From the NCBI GenBank assembly GCA_902535565.1, contig CACAUH010000008.1:1-31895 (forward strand): a stretch of 31,895 nucleotides of DNA. Direction: 5' to 3'. Each line of letters opens with the position of its first letter. Position 1 is the first letter of the stretch. Source of the stretch: an uncultured Bacteroidota bacterium (GTDB lineage Bacteria > Bacteroidota > Bacteroidia > Flavobacteriales > UA16). This document shows, piece after piece, positions 7,677 to 15,752 of this stretch. Under the pieces are notes generated by a model, which saw only the letters and a list, made by a program, of their open reading frames with translations, searched no databases and was not told where the DNA came from. A program made the translations under genes and the position numbers.

Positions 7677-10067
7677 ATGAAGTGGTCCATTCCCACCTTG
7701 ATGGTCAGCCTTTTGGTTCTGGCCATTCCCTCCAGCCCAATCGCACAAGAAACCTGGCGCCTTGAGGGCACCGTGCAAGACGCCTCCAACGACGGCCCCC
7801 TACCGGGAGCCGCTGTATTCCTCGACGGCACCGGAGCCCTAACCGATATAGACGGGCGATTTGCCTTCGATGGACAAGGCGCAAGCCCCCAAGTGCTTCG
7901 CGTTCGATACGTGGGATACCTCGAATCTTCTGAGACACTGGACCCTTGGTCAGGCAGCCGAACCCTGAATGTGCGTCTCGAGCCCGATGTGGCCAGCATT
8001 GGCACAGCGGTGGTGTCGGCTGGACGTTATGAGCAAGACCTTGGCGAGGTCAGCGTCTCCATCGATGTGCTCCCACCTGAACTCGTCAACCAGGGAGCGC
8101 CAACCAGTGCAGACCAAAGCCTCTCGCGAACCCCCGGTGTCACCATCGTCGACAGCGAACCACAAATTCGCGGGGGCAGCGGATACAGCTTTGGGGCTGG
8201 GTCCCGCGTCGCCGTGCTCCTCGATGGATTGCCCGTACTCAGTGGGGATGCAGGGCGGCCCACATGGGGCTTCCTGCCACTGGAAAACCTTGAGCAAGTC
8301 GAAGTCGTCAAGGGCGCCAGCAGTGTGCTTTACGGCTCATCTGCCCTCAGCGGCGTCATCCAATTCCGCACCGCCTACCCAGACCCAGAACCCTTCACCC
8401 GAATTTCCGTCCAACATGGCATTCACAGCGATCCAGGCAACGGACGGAAATACTGGAACCGCCCCCTAATGCAAAGCAGCACATCTTGGCTGCACACCAG
8501 AAGACTGGCCAATGGCGACGGCATCAGCTTTGGCGGACAGTGGTTGGGCAGCGACGGCCACAAAGGGCCGCAAATCGACGCCAACACAGGAACCCCCCAC
8601 AATCGGCCCTACAACCCCTTCACCGTAGACCATTTCGATGCAGAACGACAGTGGCGCGTTAATGGCGCATGGCAGCACGCACCCAAAAATGGCGGTTGGG
8701 GCTATGGACTTCGCGCCAATGCAGTGAGCGGCGAAAGTGTCGGCACCCTGCTCTGGCTGGATGCCGACTCCGGATTCTATGCCGCAACGCCGGGCGCAGA
8801 CACCCGCACCACGCAACGCATGGTCACCATCGATCCTCATTTTGAAAAGGCTGTGGGGCCTTGGAACCATACCATTCAAGGCCGGTTCCTCCGCCTGATC
8901 AACGACAACAGCAACGACCAAGGCAATGCTTCCAGCACGTGGCAAGGTGAAGCGCGCTCTCAATACAGGGGTGAACTCTGGACGGCCACGGGCGGCATCT
9001 ACGCCCAAACCACACGAAGCGTAGCCGAACTCTACGCCGCAGGTACAGGAGACTCCATCCACAACGCCGCCAACGCTGCAGGTTATCTCCAGTTAGAAGT
9101 CCAGCCCCACGAGCGCTTGCATGTCACGGCTGGAGGTCGATATGAGCAATTCATCCTCGATGAGGTTTCCGTTGGACAACCCGTATTCAGGACCGGTCTC
9201 AACTACCGTTTCGGGCAAGCCAGCTATTTGCGGGCCAGCGTCGGGCAGGGCTTCCGGTTTCCCAGCATTGCTGAGAAGTTCATCCAAACCACCGTCGGCG
9301 GCATTTCCGTCTTTCCCTCGCTGGACATTCGACCCGAATCCTCCACCAACATGGAAATCGGCATCAAACAGGGCTTCCGGTTCGGGAGTGAAGGAAACTG
9401 GAAAGGCTTCCTGGACCTCGCCGTCTTCCAACAGGACTTCGAAAACTTCATCGAATACACATTCGGTGTTTGGGGCAACACTGGAAATGGCCTCAATGAC
9501 ATTGGCTTCCGCAGCATCAATACGGGCCAAGCAAGGGTCAATGGCCTCGAATGGAGCACCATGGGCCAAGGGTCCTTGGGAAAATGGGATGTCCAATGGC
9601 TCATCGGACAGACGTTGATCGACCCCGTTAGCCTCACGCCAGATTCGGTGTATGCAGAATTCCCCACCATCCCCGGCGGAGTCAGTTACGCCTCAACCAG
9701 CTCAGACACCACAGGTGACGTCCTGAAATACAGGATTTGCAACACCCTCCGGGCCAACCTCAGCCTGCAACACGAAAGCGGATGGACCTTGGGTTGGAAC
9801 GCAGCGCGCAACACGACGATCCAAAACATCGACAACGCGTTTCTTGAAATTGAGGAGCTCGGGCTGCTCCAATATGGCCTCATCGACTGGTTAGGTCAGC
9901 GCAACGATGCGCAATGGCTCCACGATCTGCAGGCGGGCCGAAAATTCGACGATCGCCACCACGTCGAGCTCATTGTACGGAACGCGGCCAACCTCACCTA
10001 CGCATTGCGTCCCCTGGCCGCTGAAGCCAATCGACTCTGGCTCATTCGGTACACCTTCACACCGTGA
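7677..10067 (+). CDS. TonB-dependent outer-membrane receptor with CarboxypepD_reg-like N-terminus
   Basis: This is an outer-membrane active transporter energised by TonB. The 796-residue protein has a signal peptide cleaved after about residue 24 (..PIAQ), then a carboxypeptidase-regulatory-like domain (about 27-105, GTVQDASNDGPLPGAAVFLDG) typical of Bacteroidota receptors. The plug domain follows (about 120-235, with QIRGGSGYSFGAGSRVAVLLDG and VEVVKGASSVLYGSSALSGVI). The rest is a 22-strand-type barrel ending in an aromatic-rich strand, RLWLIRYTFTP. There is no SusD partner, so a SusC-type glycan porin is unlikely. Plug and barrel resemble small-cofactor or metal-chelate receptors (cobalamin or siderophore type), but the ligand cannot be assigned from sequence. 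Its TGA stop overlaps the GTG start of kdsB (GTGA), so kdsB is probably translated by coupling from this gene. Confidence 0.92.
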   Translation: MKWSIPTLMVSLLVLAIPSSPIAQETWRLEGTVQDASNDGPLPGAAVFLDGTGALTDIDGRFAFDGQGASPQVLRVRYVGYLESSETLDPWSGSRTLNVRLEPDVASIGTAVVSAGRYEQDLGEVSVSIDVLPPELVNQGAPTSADQSLSRTPGVTIVDSEPQIRGGSGYSFGAGSRVAVLLDGLPVLSGDAGRPTWGFLPLENLEQVEVVKGASSVLYGSSALSGVIQFRTAYPDPEPFTRISVQHGIHSDPGNGRKYWNRPLMQSSTSWLHTRRLANGDGISFGGQWLGSDGHKGPQIDANTGTPHNRPYNPFTVDHFDAERQWRVNGAWQHAPKNGGWGYGLRANAVSGESVGTLLWLDADSGFYAATPGADTRTTQRMVTIDPHFEKAVGPWNHTIQGRFLRLINDNSNDQGNASSTWQGEARSQYRGELWTATGGIYAQTTRSVAELYAAGTGDSIHNAANAAGYLQLEVQPHERLHVTAGGRYEQFILDEVSVGQPVFRTGLNYRFGQASYLRASVGQGFRFPSIAEKFIQTTVGGISVFPSLDIRPESSTNMEIGIKQGFRFGSEGNWKGFLDLAVFQQDFENFIEYTFGVWGNTGNGLNDIGFRSINTGQARVNGLEWSTMGQGSLGKWDVQWLIGQTLIDPVSLTPDSVYAEFPTIPGGVSYASTSSDTTGDVLKYRICNTLRANLSLQHESGWTLGWNAARNTTIQNIDNAFLEIEELGLLQYGLIDWLGQRNDAQWLHDLQAGRKFDDRHHVELIVRNAANLTYALRPLAAEANRLWLIRYTFTP

Positions 10068-10777
10068 ACATCACCGCCATCATCCCAGCCCGCATGGGCG
10101 CAAGTCGACTCCCAGGAAAACCGCTTGCCGACATTGGCGGCCTGCCGATGGTGGTCCACACTTGGCGCGCAGCCCACGAACATCCAGACATCAGCGAAGC
10201 GATTGTCGCCACGGACCATACGGACATTGTCCAAGCGGTAGAGGCCGCTGGCGGTCAGGCCATGGTCACGGGTGATCACCCTTCGGGAACCGATCGCTGC
10301 CATGCGGTCTGGTCTAAGCTTGGTCACAAAAAAGACGCCGTTCTTAACCTCCAAGGAGACGAACCATTTCCAAACCCAGCGCACATCACTGCGGTTTGCA
10401 ATTGCCTGAAACAAGAAGGGGCTCAAGTGGTCACTGCACGCAGGCCTGCCGAACCGGGAGAGTCAGAAATGCCCGAGCGCGTCAAGGTGGAGTGCGACAC
10501 CACGGGCAAGGCCTTGCGGTTTTCAAGGTCTCCTGCGCCAATTAAGGGAGCCCATCACATCCACCTCGGCCTCTACGGGTTTGCCCCAGGCTGGCTCAAT
10601 CGATGTGCGTCTCTGCCAGTGGGGCGACTCGAACAAAAAGAAAACCTCGAGCAGCTACGCTGGTTAGAAGCCGGCATCCACATCCAAGTCGTGGACGTGA
10701 AAGGCGCAGAAGGACCGGGTTCGGTGGATACGGCAGAAGATCTGGTTCGGGTCCAAAAATGGTACCGAGCACGATGA
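10064..10777 (+). CDS. kdsB: 3-deoxy-manno-octulosonate cytidylyltransferase (CMP-KDO synthetase)
   Basis: KdsB activates KDO with CTP to form CMP-KDO, the sugar donor for the inner core of lipopolysaccharide; it is cytosolic. The 237-residue protein opens with MNITAIIPARMGASRLPGKPL, the nucleotide-binding signature, and carries NLQGDEP (about 95-101, Asp99 as a metal-binding residue). It also has the family blocks HPSGTDRC, RFSRSPAPI, HLGLYGF and LEQLRWLEAG. It ends slightly shorter than the usual 245-255 residues. The start is GTG at 10064, whose last two bases belong to the TGA of the receptor gene; no upstream ATG is available. The other KDO genes (kdsA, kdsC, waaA) are not in the window. 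Confidence 0.95.
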   Translation: MNITAIIPARMGASRLPGKPLADIGGLPMVVHTWRAAHEHPDISEAIVATDHTDIVQAVEAAGGQAMVTGDHPSGTDRCHAVWSKLGHKKDAVLNLQGDEPFPNPAHITAVCNCLKQEGAQVVTARRPAEPGESEMPERVKVECDTTGKALRFSRSPAPIKGAHHIHLGLYGFAPGWLNRCASLPVGRLEQKENLEQLRWLEAGIHIQVVDVKGAEGPGSVDTAEDLVRVQKWYRAR

Positions 10778-10826
10778 TCGGACCCCCGATTCGATTGATT
10801 CAATTTTCAAGGCTCCGAATTCACGC

Positions 10827-10833
10827 TATTTTG
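10827..10833 (+). promoter_or_regulatory. Possible -7-like box upstream of the HU/SPOR gene
   Basis: TATTTTG is one base short of the TAnnTTTG pattern and ends eight bases before ATG 10842 in the 64-base gap after kdsB. Confidence 0.2.
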
Positions 10834-10841
10834 CGCAACGG

Positions 10842-11888
10842 ATGAACGCCGTTCCAAAATCCAATTTCCTGCTCAACGCCCTGCCGTTGCTGCTCCACGA
10901 TCACGATTGCCTCGTCATACCGGGCTTGGGTGGATTCGTAGCGAGACCTGTTGCAGCGCGTTTCGACGAGGACAAAGGCGAGTGGATTCCACCGGGGCGA
11001 GATGTGCTGTTCAATCCAAAGCTCACGGTGCGTGATGGCCTTTTGGAGCAGGAAATACGCCGTGCAACAGGCTGTTCCAACGGGGCTGCTGCGCAATGGC
11101 TCGAAAGCGAAACAGACGCCCTTCATACCAGCCTTAAAGAAGGACGCCACGTTGCGCTTCATGGGCTCGGAAGACTCTACCTCACGGACAATGGGACCTT
11201 GGGGTTTGTTGCTGAACCTCGACTCAGTGAACGTTACGCTGCGCCCGGACTGAGCCGCATTGCATGGGCGGACAACCAAATCAAGCAACTGGTTCAAGAG
11301 GAAGAAGCCGCCCAACCCTCCATGCAGACCATGGAAACCAACGGGGATGATGTAGTACGGATCCCAGCCCAATTCCCGAAACAACTGCTCAAGGTGGCTG
11401 CGGCACTCGCATTGCCGATCATGGTCACCGGCGCCCTGTTGTGGAACCAACAGAACACCACTGGCTTTGACTTCTTGGGGATGTCATCAGAACCCCTGAA
11501 AACCGCATTTGCCCCGAGAATAGACGGTGAAGACATCCGATTCCCCGACCTCGAACTCGGCGATGCCCTCCCCTTCGTTCAAGCAGGTGCACCAGCGCTG
11601 ATTGCCTCAGGCAACGCGGAGAAATTCATGCCTGTCCCCATTCCGGGGTCTACCGCAAGCGGTTGCGCACACCACGTGATTGCAGGCGCATTTGCAGAGT
11701 CCCGAAGGGCTGCAGCCCTTGCTCGGAGATTTGAAGCCCTTGGCTATTCCTCGGCAATCCTGCCTGGGCCAAATGGCATCCAACGCGTTTCAGCGGGCTG
11801 CTTCGAAGACAAGAAAGATGCCGGCGTGTTCCGGCGCGCCATGGCCCAGCGCCATGGGTTTGCCCAAGCTTGGGTTCTCAGCCTCTGA
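10842..11888 (+). CDS. CCDC81-type HU domain and SPOR domain membrane protein
   Basis: This is a 348-residue envelope protein with three parts. Residues 1-~130 match the two-part prokaryotic HU domain of the CCDC81 type, with LVIPGLGGFVA (24-34), LFNPKLTVRDGLL (56-68) and HVALHGLGRLYL (103-114). A single transmembrane helix lies at about 182-201. The C-terminal SPOR domain is at about 276-347 (HHVIAGAFAESRRAAALARRF, ending AQAWVLSL), a fold that binds glycan strands stripped of peptide at division sites. The layout predicts a cytoplasmic HU part, possibly DNA- or protein-binding, tethered through the inner membrane to septal murein. This domain order is widespread in Bacteroidota, but its function is uncharacterised to my knowledge. 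The HAD gene starts 11 bases after its stop, suggesting co-transcription. Confidence 0.9.
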   Translation: MNAVPKSNFLLNALPLLLHDHDCLVIPGLGGFVARPVAARFDEDKGEWIPPGRDVLFNPKLTVRDGLLEQEIRRATGCSNGAAAQWLESETDALHTSLKEGRHVALHGLGRLYLTDNGTLGFVAEPRLSERYAAPGLSRIAWADNQIKQLVQEEEAAQPSMQTMETNGDDVVRIPAQFPKQLLKVAAALALPIMVTGALLWNQQNTTGFDFLGMSSEPLKTAFAPRIDGEDIRFPDLELGDALPFVQAGAPALIASGNAEKFMPVPIPGSTASGCAHHVIAGAFAESRRAAALARRFEALGYSSAILPGPNGIQRVSAGCFEDKKDAGVFRRAMAQRHGFAQAWVLSL

Positions 11889-11899
11889 CCGCAATTTCC

Positions 11900-12577
11900 A
11901 TGCAGTCGAACCCATTGTCCATCGATTGGAAACCGATTCGGCATGTCGTTCTTGACTTTGGAGGGGTTCTCTACACGATCAACCACCAAGCCGCTGCAAA
12001 CGCATTTTCCAAACTGGGCCTAAGCCATTTCGATTCCCTGTATTCCCATGATACACAGTCCAACCTGATGTGCGACTTGGAATGTGGAAGGGCCACCCCA
12101 GATGAGTTCATCTTATCACTCAAGAACCGGTGTCAACCGAACACCACAAGCGATGCGGTGACCAAGGCTTGGAATGCTGTGCTCATCGGGTTGCGGTCTG
12201 ATCTCATCCCCTTGCTTCACAGGTTGGCTGATCAATTCGATCTTATCCTTTTCAGCAACACAAATGCCCTGCACGCCGAACATTTCGAGAAGCAAATCCT
12301 TCGCGAGAACGGCAAATCCTTCCAAGAGGCCTTCAGGCAGATTATTTACAGCCACCGTTTGGGCCACAGAAAGCCCGACTTGAAAGCCTACCAAGAAGTT
12401 GAGCGCCAATTTGGCCTGAACCCAAGGGCAACCCTCTTCATCGACGACACCTTATCAAACGTTCACGGCGCGTCCAACGCGGGGTGGACTGCCATTCATC
12501 ATCAGCCTGAACACATCTCCCTGCAGAACCTACTTGTTCAATTGGGATTAAAAAACCTGTCTTCACAAGGGGTTTAG
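11900..12577 (+). CDS. HAD-superfamily hydrolase (phosphatase-like)
   Basis: This 225-residue protein belongs to the haloacid dehalogenase superfamily, close in style to the YihX/glucose-1-phosphatase branch. Motif I is VVLDFGGVLY (Asp19 as nucleophile; the usual second Asp is replaced by Gly22, as in some DxGG/DxGN members). Motif II is LFSNTN, motif III contains GHRKPD (Lys), and motif IV is LFIDDTLSNV (two Asp for Mg). A helical cap lies between motifs I and II. The substrate is not predictable. ATG 11900 is 11 bases after the HU/SPOR stop; an alternative ATG at 11870 would overlap that gene. Its TAG stop overlaps, tail to tail, the TAA stop of the minus-strand barrel gene. Confidence 0.88.
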   Translation: MQSNPLSIDWKPIRHVVLDFGGVLYTINHQAAANAFSKLGLSHFDSLYSHDTQSNLMCDLECGRATPDEFILSLKNRCQPNTTSDAVTKAWNAVLIGLRSDLIPLLHRLADQFDLILFSNTNALHAEHFEKQILRENGKSFQEAFRQIIYSHRLGHRKPDLKAYQEVERQFGLNPRATLFIDDTLSNVHGASNAGWTAIHHQPEHISLQNLLVQLGLKNLSSQGV

Positions 12578-14010
12578 TGCCACATTCCCTTTCCCGTGGT
12601 GGGTTCCTCCTTCTCCCTCTTTTCCCTGTCTTTGGCGTGTCCAAATTCGAATGCCAAACCGACTTGACCACTCCAATGTCCGGACCGCAAGGGATAGAGC
12701 ATGCCCGCCACATTTCTCGCGCTGACTGACACCCGAACCGGACCGCCGCGCATGGACAAGCCCGCCCCCCATGACCATCGGCCCTGAACGAATTGACCTT
12801 GCACTTGGGTCGCGATGTTGTTGCGAACCCGATGGACCAGTCCAAACAGAAACCCGTCCATCTTCCCCGCGAGACGAAACTGCCGGTAGGCCAGCGCATG
12901 GAACTCCAAAGACGCCGTTGGGCGATAACGGAAGCCCAACCGCCATGTCTCCTGAACCCGGGTGTCAAAAGCAGCCACAATGCCTTCTGCCGCATCCGGG
13001 TCAAAGGTGTTCAACAGAGAGTCCACCATGTCCTCCGCCCACGTTTCGAGCATGGACTCCAAAGAGTCCGGAAAGGCCAAAGAGTCCGCGTTGGATAACA
13101 ATTCGACAGCATCCAACCCTTGGAGAACAAACGTCCCCGGGTCCACCTGCTTTCGGGAAACGGACTCCAGCCAGCGGATTGAGCCACGCCCCTCCATCGA
13201 ACCTTCGAGATCAAGTTTGGGGTTCAAGCGCCACAAGAAACCAAAGTCAAACGCCACTCCTGACCCGAGGGACGGTGGAATTCCCCCGTCACCAGGAACA
13301 GCCAGAGTGCTACCGGCAGCCAAAGAATCCAAGTTCAATCCAGCAGAATTGACCGTGGCAGCGCCATCCAGCGTCCAACTGTAATCTAGCGAATCCGTGG
13401 TCCATGTCACATCAAAGGTCTCGGTCTGAAAAGCAGCCAACCCGTTGAGGATGTGAATCCCCCAACCAAGCCAAAGTCGGTTCTCCTTGGCCATCGCACC
13501 CACACTTAGGCCATGATCCAAATAGGCCTGGGCATCGACACCCATGCCCGAAAAAGACAGCGGCCGTCCAATCAAATCAGGGTGGCCATTGCCCAACCAG
13601 CCGACAGAAAGCAAATCCCGATCGTAACTAAAATTCTGATCCACAACAAGACGGCTTCGGTAACGGATTTCAAACCGGTTCTCATCCCGCACGGAAATGC
13701 CGAACAGCGGCACCTCAGACCGAACGCCTACGAACTCAACAGTGTCCATTTGCGCGAGAAAGGCTGTGGGTTTGATGGACCCCTCCATTGTTGCAAAATC
13801 CAAAAAGGCTGGTCCCGAATGCAAGAGATCCACTTGAGCTCCAGAAAGCCCTCCCAGCGTCACCACGGTCCTTGAAGGATGAAGAATGGCTGGGTTTGAC
13901 CAGCCGGCTTGACCCCACTCCGGAGACATCTCCACAGCGCCAATCTGGGCGTGCATATGCCCCGCGATCAGCGAGGCTGCAAACACCAAGGCAAAAGACA
14001 ACCGTTTCAT
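12574..14010 (-). CDS. DUF5723-like outer-membrane beta-barrel protein
   Basis: This 478-residue exported protein has a clear signal peptide (MKRLSFALVFAASLIAGHMHAQ). The body then starts MSPEWGQAGWSNPAILHPS, a pattern typical of Bacteroidota barrel proteins of the DUF5723/PorV-like type. Alternating amphipathic strands continue to the end, including FRYRPTASLEFHALAYRQFR and LSMRGGPVRVSVSARNVAG. A charged, helical insertion lies at about residues 285-345. The last ~20 residues are lysine/glutamate-rich (KDREKREKEEPTTGKG), an unusual soluble tail for a barrel. No enzymatic motif is visible and the function is unknown. ATG 14010 lies one base after the stop of the upstream lipoprotein gene, so the two are almost certainly co-translated and may act together in the outer membrane. 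The DUF assignment is from pattern memory and moderate in certainty. Confidence 0.75.
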   Translation of the reverse strand: MKRLSFALVFAASLIAGHMHAQIGAVEMSPEWGQAGWSNPAILHPSRTVVTLGGLSGAQVDLLHSGPAFLDFATMEGSIKPTAFLAQMDTVEFVGVRSEVPLFGISVRDENRFEIRYRSRLVVDQNFSYDRDLLSVGWLGNGHPDLIGRPLSFSGMGVDAQAYLDHGLSVGAMAKENRLWLGWGIHILNGLAAFQTETFDVTWTTDSLDYSWTLDGAATVNSAGLNLDSLAAGSTLAVPGDGGIPPSLGSGVAFDFGFLWRLNPKLDLEGSMEGRGSIRWLESVSRKQVDPGTFVLQGLDAVELLSNADSLAFPDSLESMLETWAEDMVDSLLNTFDPDAAEGIVAAFDTRVQETWRLGFRYRPTASLEFHALAYRQFRLAGKMDGFLFGLVHRVRNNIATQVQGQFVQGRWSWGAGLSMRGGPVRVSVSARNVAGMLYPLRSGHWSGQVGLAFEFGHAKDREKREKEEPTTGKGMWH

Positions 14011-14011
14011 C

Positions 14012-15664
14012 TCAGAAGTCAATTTTGGCATACACCAGAAGGCCCAGCTCCATGCGCAAACCCTGTTCCTCGGTGATTCTCACAAACTCCCCGAGTTGAG
14101 CATCAGCCGTTTCAGCCCACGCTTCCACGACCACACGTTCAGCAAAGCGAAGGCGTTCCGCCCGCTCCCAATCCAAAAAGAAGTCGTAGACGAAAACGCC
14201 TGGTTCAATGGGTACTCGATTCAAATCCATTGCAGGCAGCGTAAACAAGTCCAAAGGTTCAGTAGACAAACTGTCTATGACATCGCCGTCGGAATTGAGG
14301 AACGATGCGCGCATGGCGACCTCGAAAGGGAAGCCATTGTGCAGTATGAGCCTCAATTCCGCCGAATCCAGTTGGGACTCTTCCTCTATCTCAATGTCCA
14401 CATCCACAGTATCCACGAAGTCAATCTGCTCTGCCCGAATTGACAAAGGGATTTCAGTCATCAAACGAGCAGAAACAAAACCATCTGCATCGAGGAAGTT
14501 GCCATTCGGCCCGACAGGGCCTTCCGGATTGCAACGGATGCGCATACTCAGGTCAATGTCCCTGGGCTTAGCGGAGAAGAAGTCCACCACATTGCTGTTG
14601 GTCTCATCAATCTCCCAGACAGCAAGGGAGGGGAATGCTGAACTGCCTTCAGCAGATGGGACAAATAGCCCCTCAGCAGACGTCTCAAAGACCACGTCTG
14701 CTGTCCCGTCCGCGGAAGATGTAAAGTCCAGCGAATCCAATACAGCATCGACCCCAAAACCATTCTCCACTTCAAGCCGAAGAGAAGCCCGCTGAATCTC
14801 AAGGCCTGAGGTGGTGAAGCGATCATCAAACAAGGCGAAGGACACTGCCTCCTCTTCCAGATTAATGTCCGAAGTCCCAAAGTCTCCCTCTGTTCGCTCA
14901 AACGCCATATCCGACAAGACAAAGTCACAACTCAAAAACTCACCTTCCACAGCGTCGTGGTCGGGGTTGTTGACCATCATAAACGTGTATCCCCCTTGGA
15001 TGATGTTGGTTCCGTCTATCCCTTGCTCAGGAAGAAGGCTCCACCCGGAAAGGTCCTGCGACACCACCAAAGAACCATTCGTGAACTGATTCGAATTCCA
15101 CACCATCTCGTAGGGGACCTCGTCAGGGTCGACCAAGCCGGAAATGGATACCACACCAGAGAGATCGTCCCCCATCGTGGTGGTCAGCGTAAACGTAAGT
15201 GCCCCAGAAGACAAGTCCACCCGGTTGAGAACCGCATCCTCTGGCTGTGCGATTTCGAACCCGGACGACACGTCATCCTGAAAGGAGACAGAGTCGCCTT
15301 CCGGCATCAAATTCAAAGCTGCCGCTTCACCTGCGCCAAGAATAAACGAAGACGCCGCCTCGTATGATGGAAGAATCAACCACTCTTCTGCAATCGACCC
15401 GCTGAAGTTCTGCTCGTGATAAAATGCAAGCTCCCCATTGGACATGGCGCCCACCGGCACCGTATCCAAACTGTCTATCAGCACCTCCAACACATCCGAA
15501 AGGTCGAAACGCGTGTCCACCAGGGGCACCGCGGCAATTGGGGTCCAAGCCGAAACGCTAAAATCCTCAGGCACCGTCTGGCATCCTGCACCGACCGTCA
15601 CCGCGAAGGTCCACAACCCCACAGAACGGATGCGCCGGCGCAATGAAGTAGAATGCAAGTCCAT
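14012..15664 (-). CDS. Large acidic secreted lipoprotein, function unknown
   Basis: I do not recognise a named family. The 550-residue protein starts at ATG 15664; a TTG directly before it is the only alternative. It has a basic N-terminus (LRRRIRS), a hydrophobic segment and a probable lipidation cysteine at residue 28 (VTVGAGC), although Gly at -3 makes the lipobox weak. The mature part is strongly acidic, rich in Ser/Asp/Glu, with repeated short beta-strand segments (for example DTVDVDIEIEEESQLDSAELRLILHNG), suggesting several immunoglobulin-like or jelly-roll domains. The C-terminus ends LGLLVYAKIDF, an aromatic end like that of outer-membrane proteins. It is followed one base later by the barrel gene, so a lipoprotein/barrel pair is the natural reading. 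Two small hairpins precede it. Confidence 0.7.
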   Translation of the reverse strand: MDLHSTSLRRRIRSVGLWTFAVTVGAGCQTVPEDFSVSAWTPIAAVPLVDTRFDLSDVLEVLIDSLDTVPVGAMSNGELAFYHEQNFSGSIAEEWLILPSYEAASSFILGAGEAAALNLMPEGDSVSFQDDVSSGFEIAQPEDAVLNRVDLSSGALTFTLTTTMGDDLSGVVSISGLVDPDEVPYEMVWNSNQFTNGSLVVSQDLSGWSLLPEQGIDGTNIIQGGYTFMMVNNPDHDAVEGEFLSCDFVLSDMAFERTEGDFGTSDINLEEEAVSFALFDDRFTTSGLEIQRASLRLEVENGFGVDAVLDSLDFTSSADGTADVVFETSAEGLFVPSAEGSSAFPSLAVWEIDETNSNVVDFFSAKPRDIDLSMRIRCNPEGPVGPNGNFLDADGFVSARLMTEIPLSIRAEQIDFVDTVDVDIEIEEESQLDSAELRLILHNGFPFEVAMRASFLNSDGDVIDSLSTEPLDLFTLPAMDLNRVPIEPGVFVYDFFLDWERAERLRFAERVVVEAWAETADAQLGEFVRITEEQGLRMELGLLVYAKIDF

Positions 15665-15713
15665 CAAAACAAATTACGACAAGCGGCAGCCAGGGTTTCA
15701 CAAATCCGTCGAT

Positions 15714-15729
15714 GTCAGAAAGAACTGAC
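15714..15729 (-). repeat. Small inverted repeat between ptrB and the lipoprotein gene
   Basis: GTCAG / CTGAC with a six-base loop, directly next to the larger hairpin at 15732-15752. It may be part of an mRNA end or leader structure; it is too short to assign alone. Confidence 0.3.
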
Positions 15730-15731
15730 GC

Positions 15732-15752
15732 TCCTGAGTTGAACCCTCAGGA
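15732..15752 (-). terminator. Hairpin immediately after the ptrB stop
   Basis: A perfect 7-bp stem (TCCTGAG / CTCAGGA) with a seven-base loop abuts the ptrB stop codon. In the minus direction no T-run follows, so it is not a textbook intrinsic terminator. It could stabilise the 3' end or attenuate reading into the lipoprotein gene. Confidence 0.35.
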
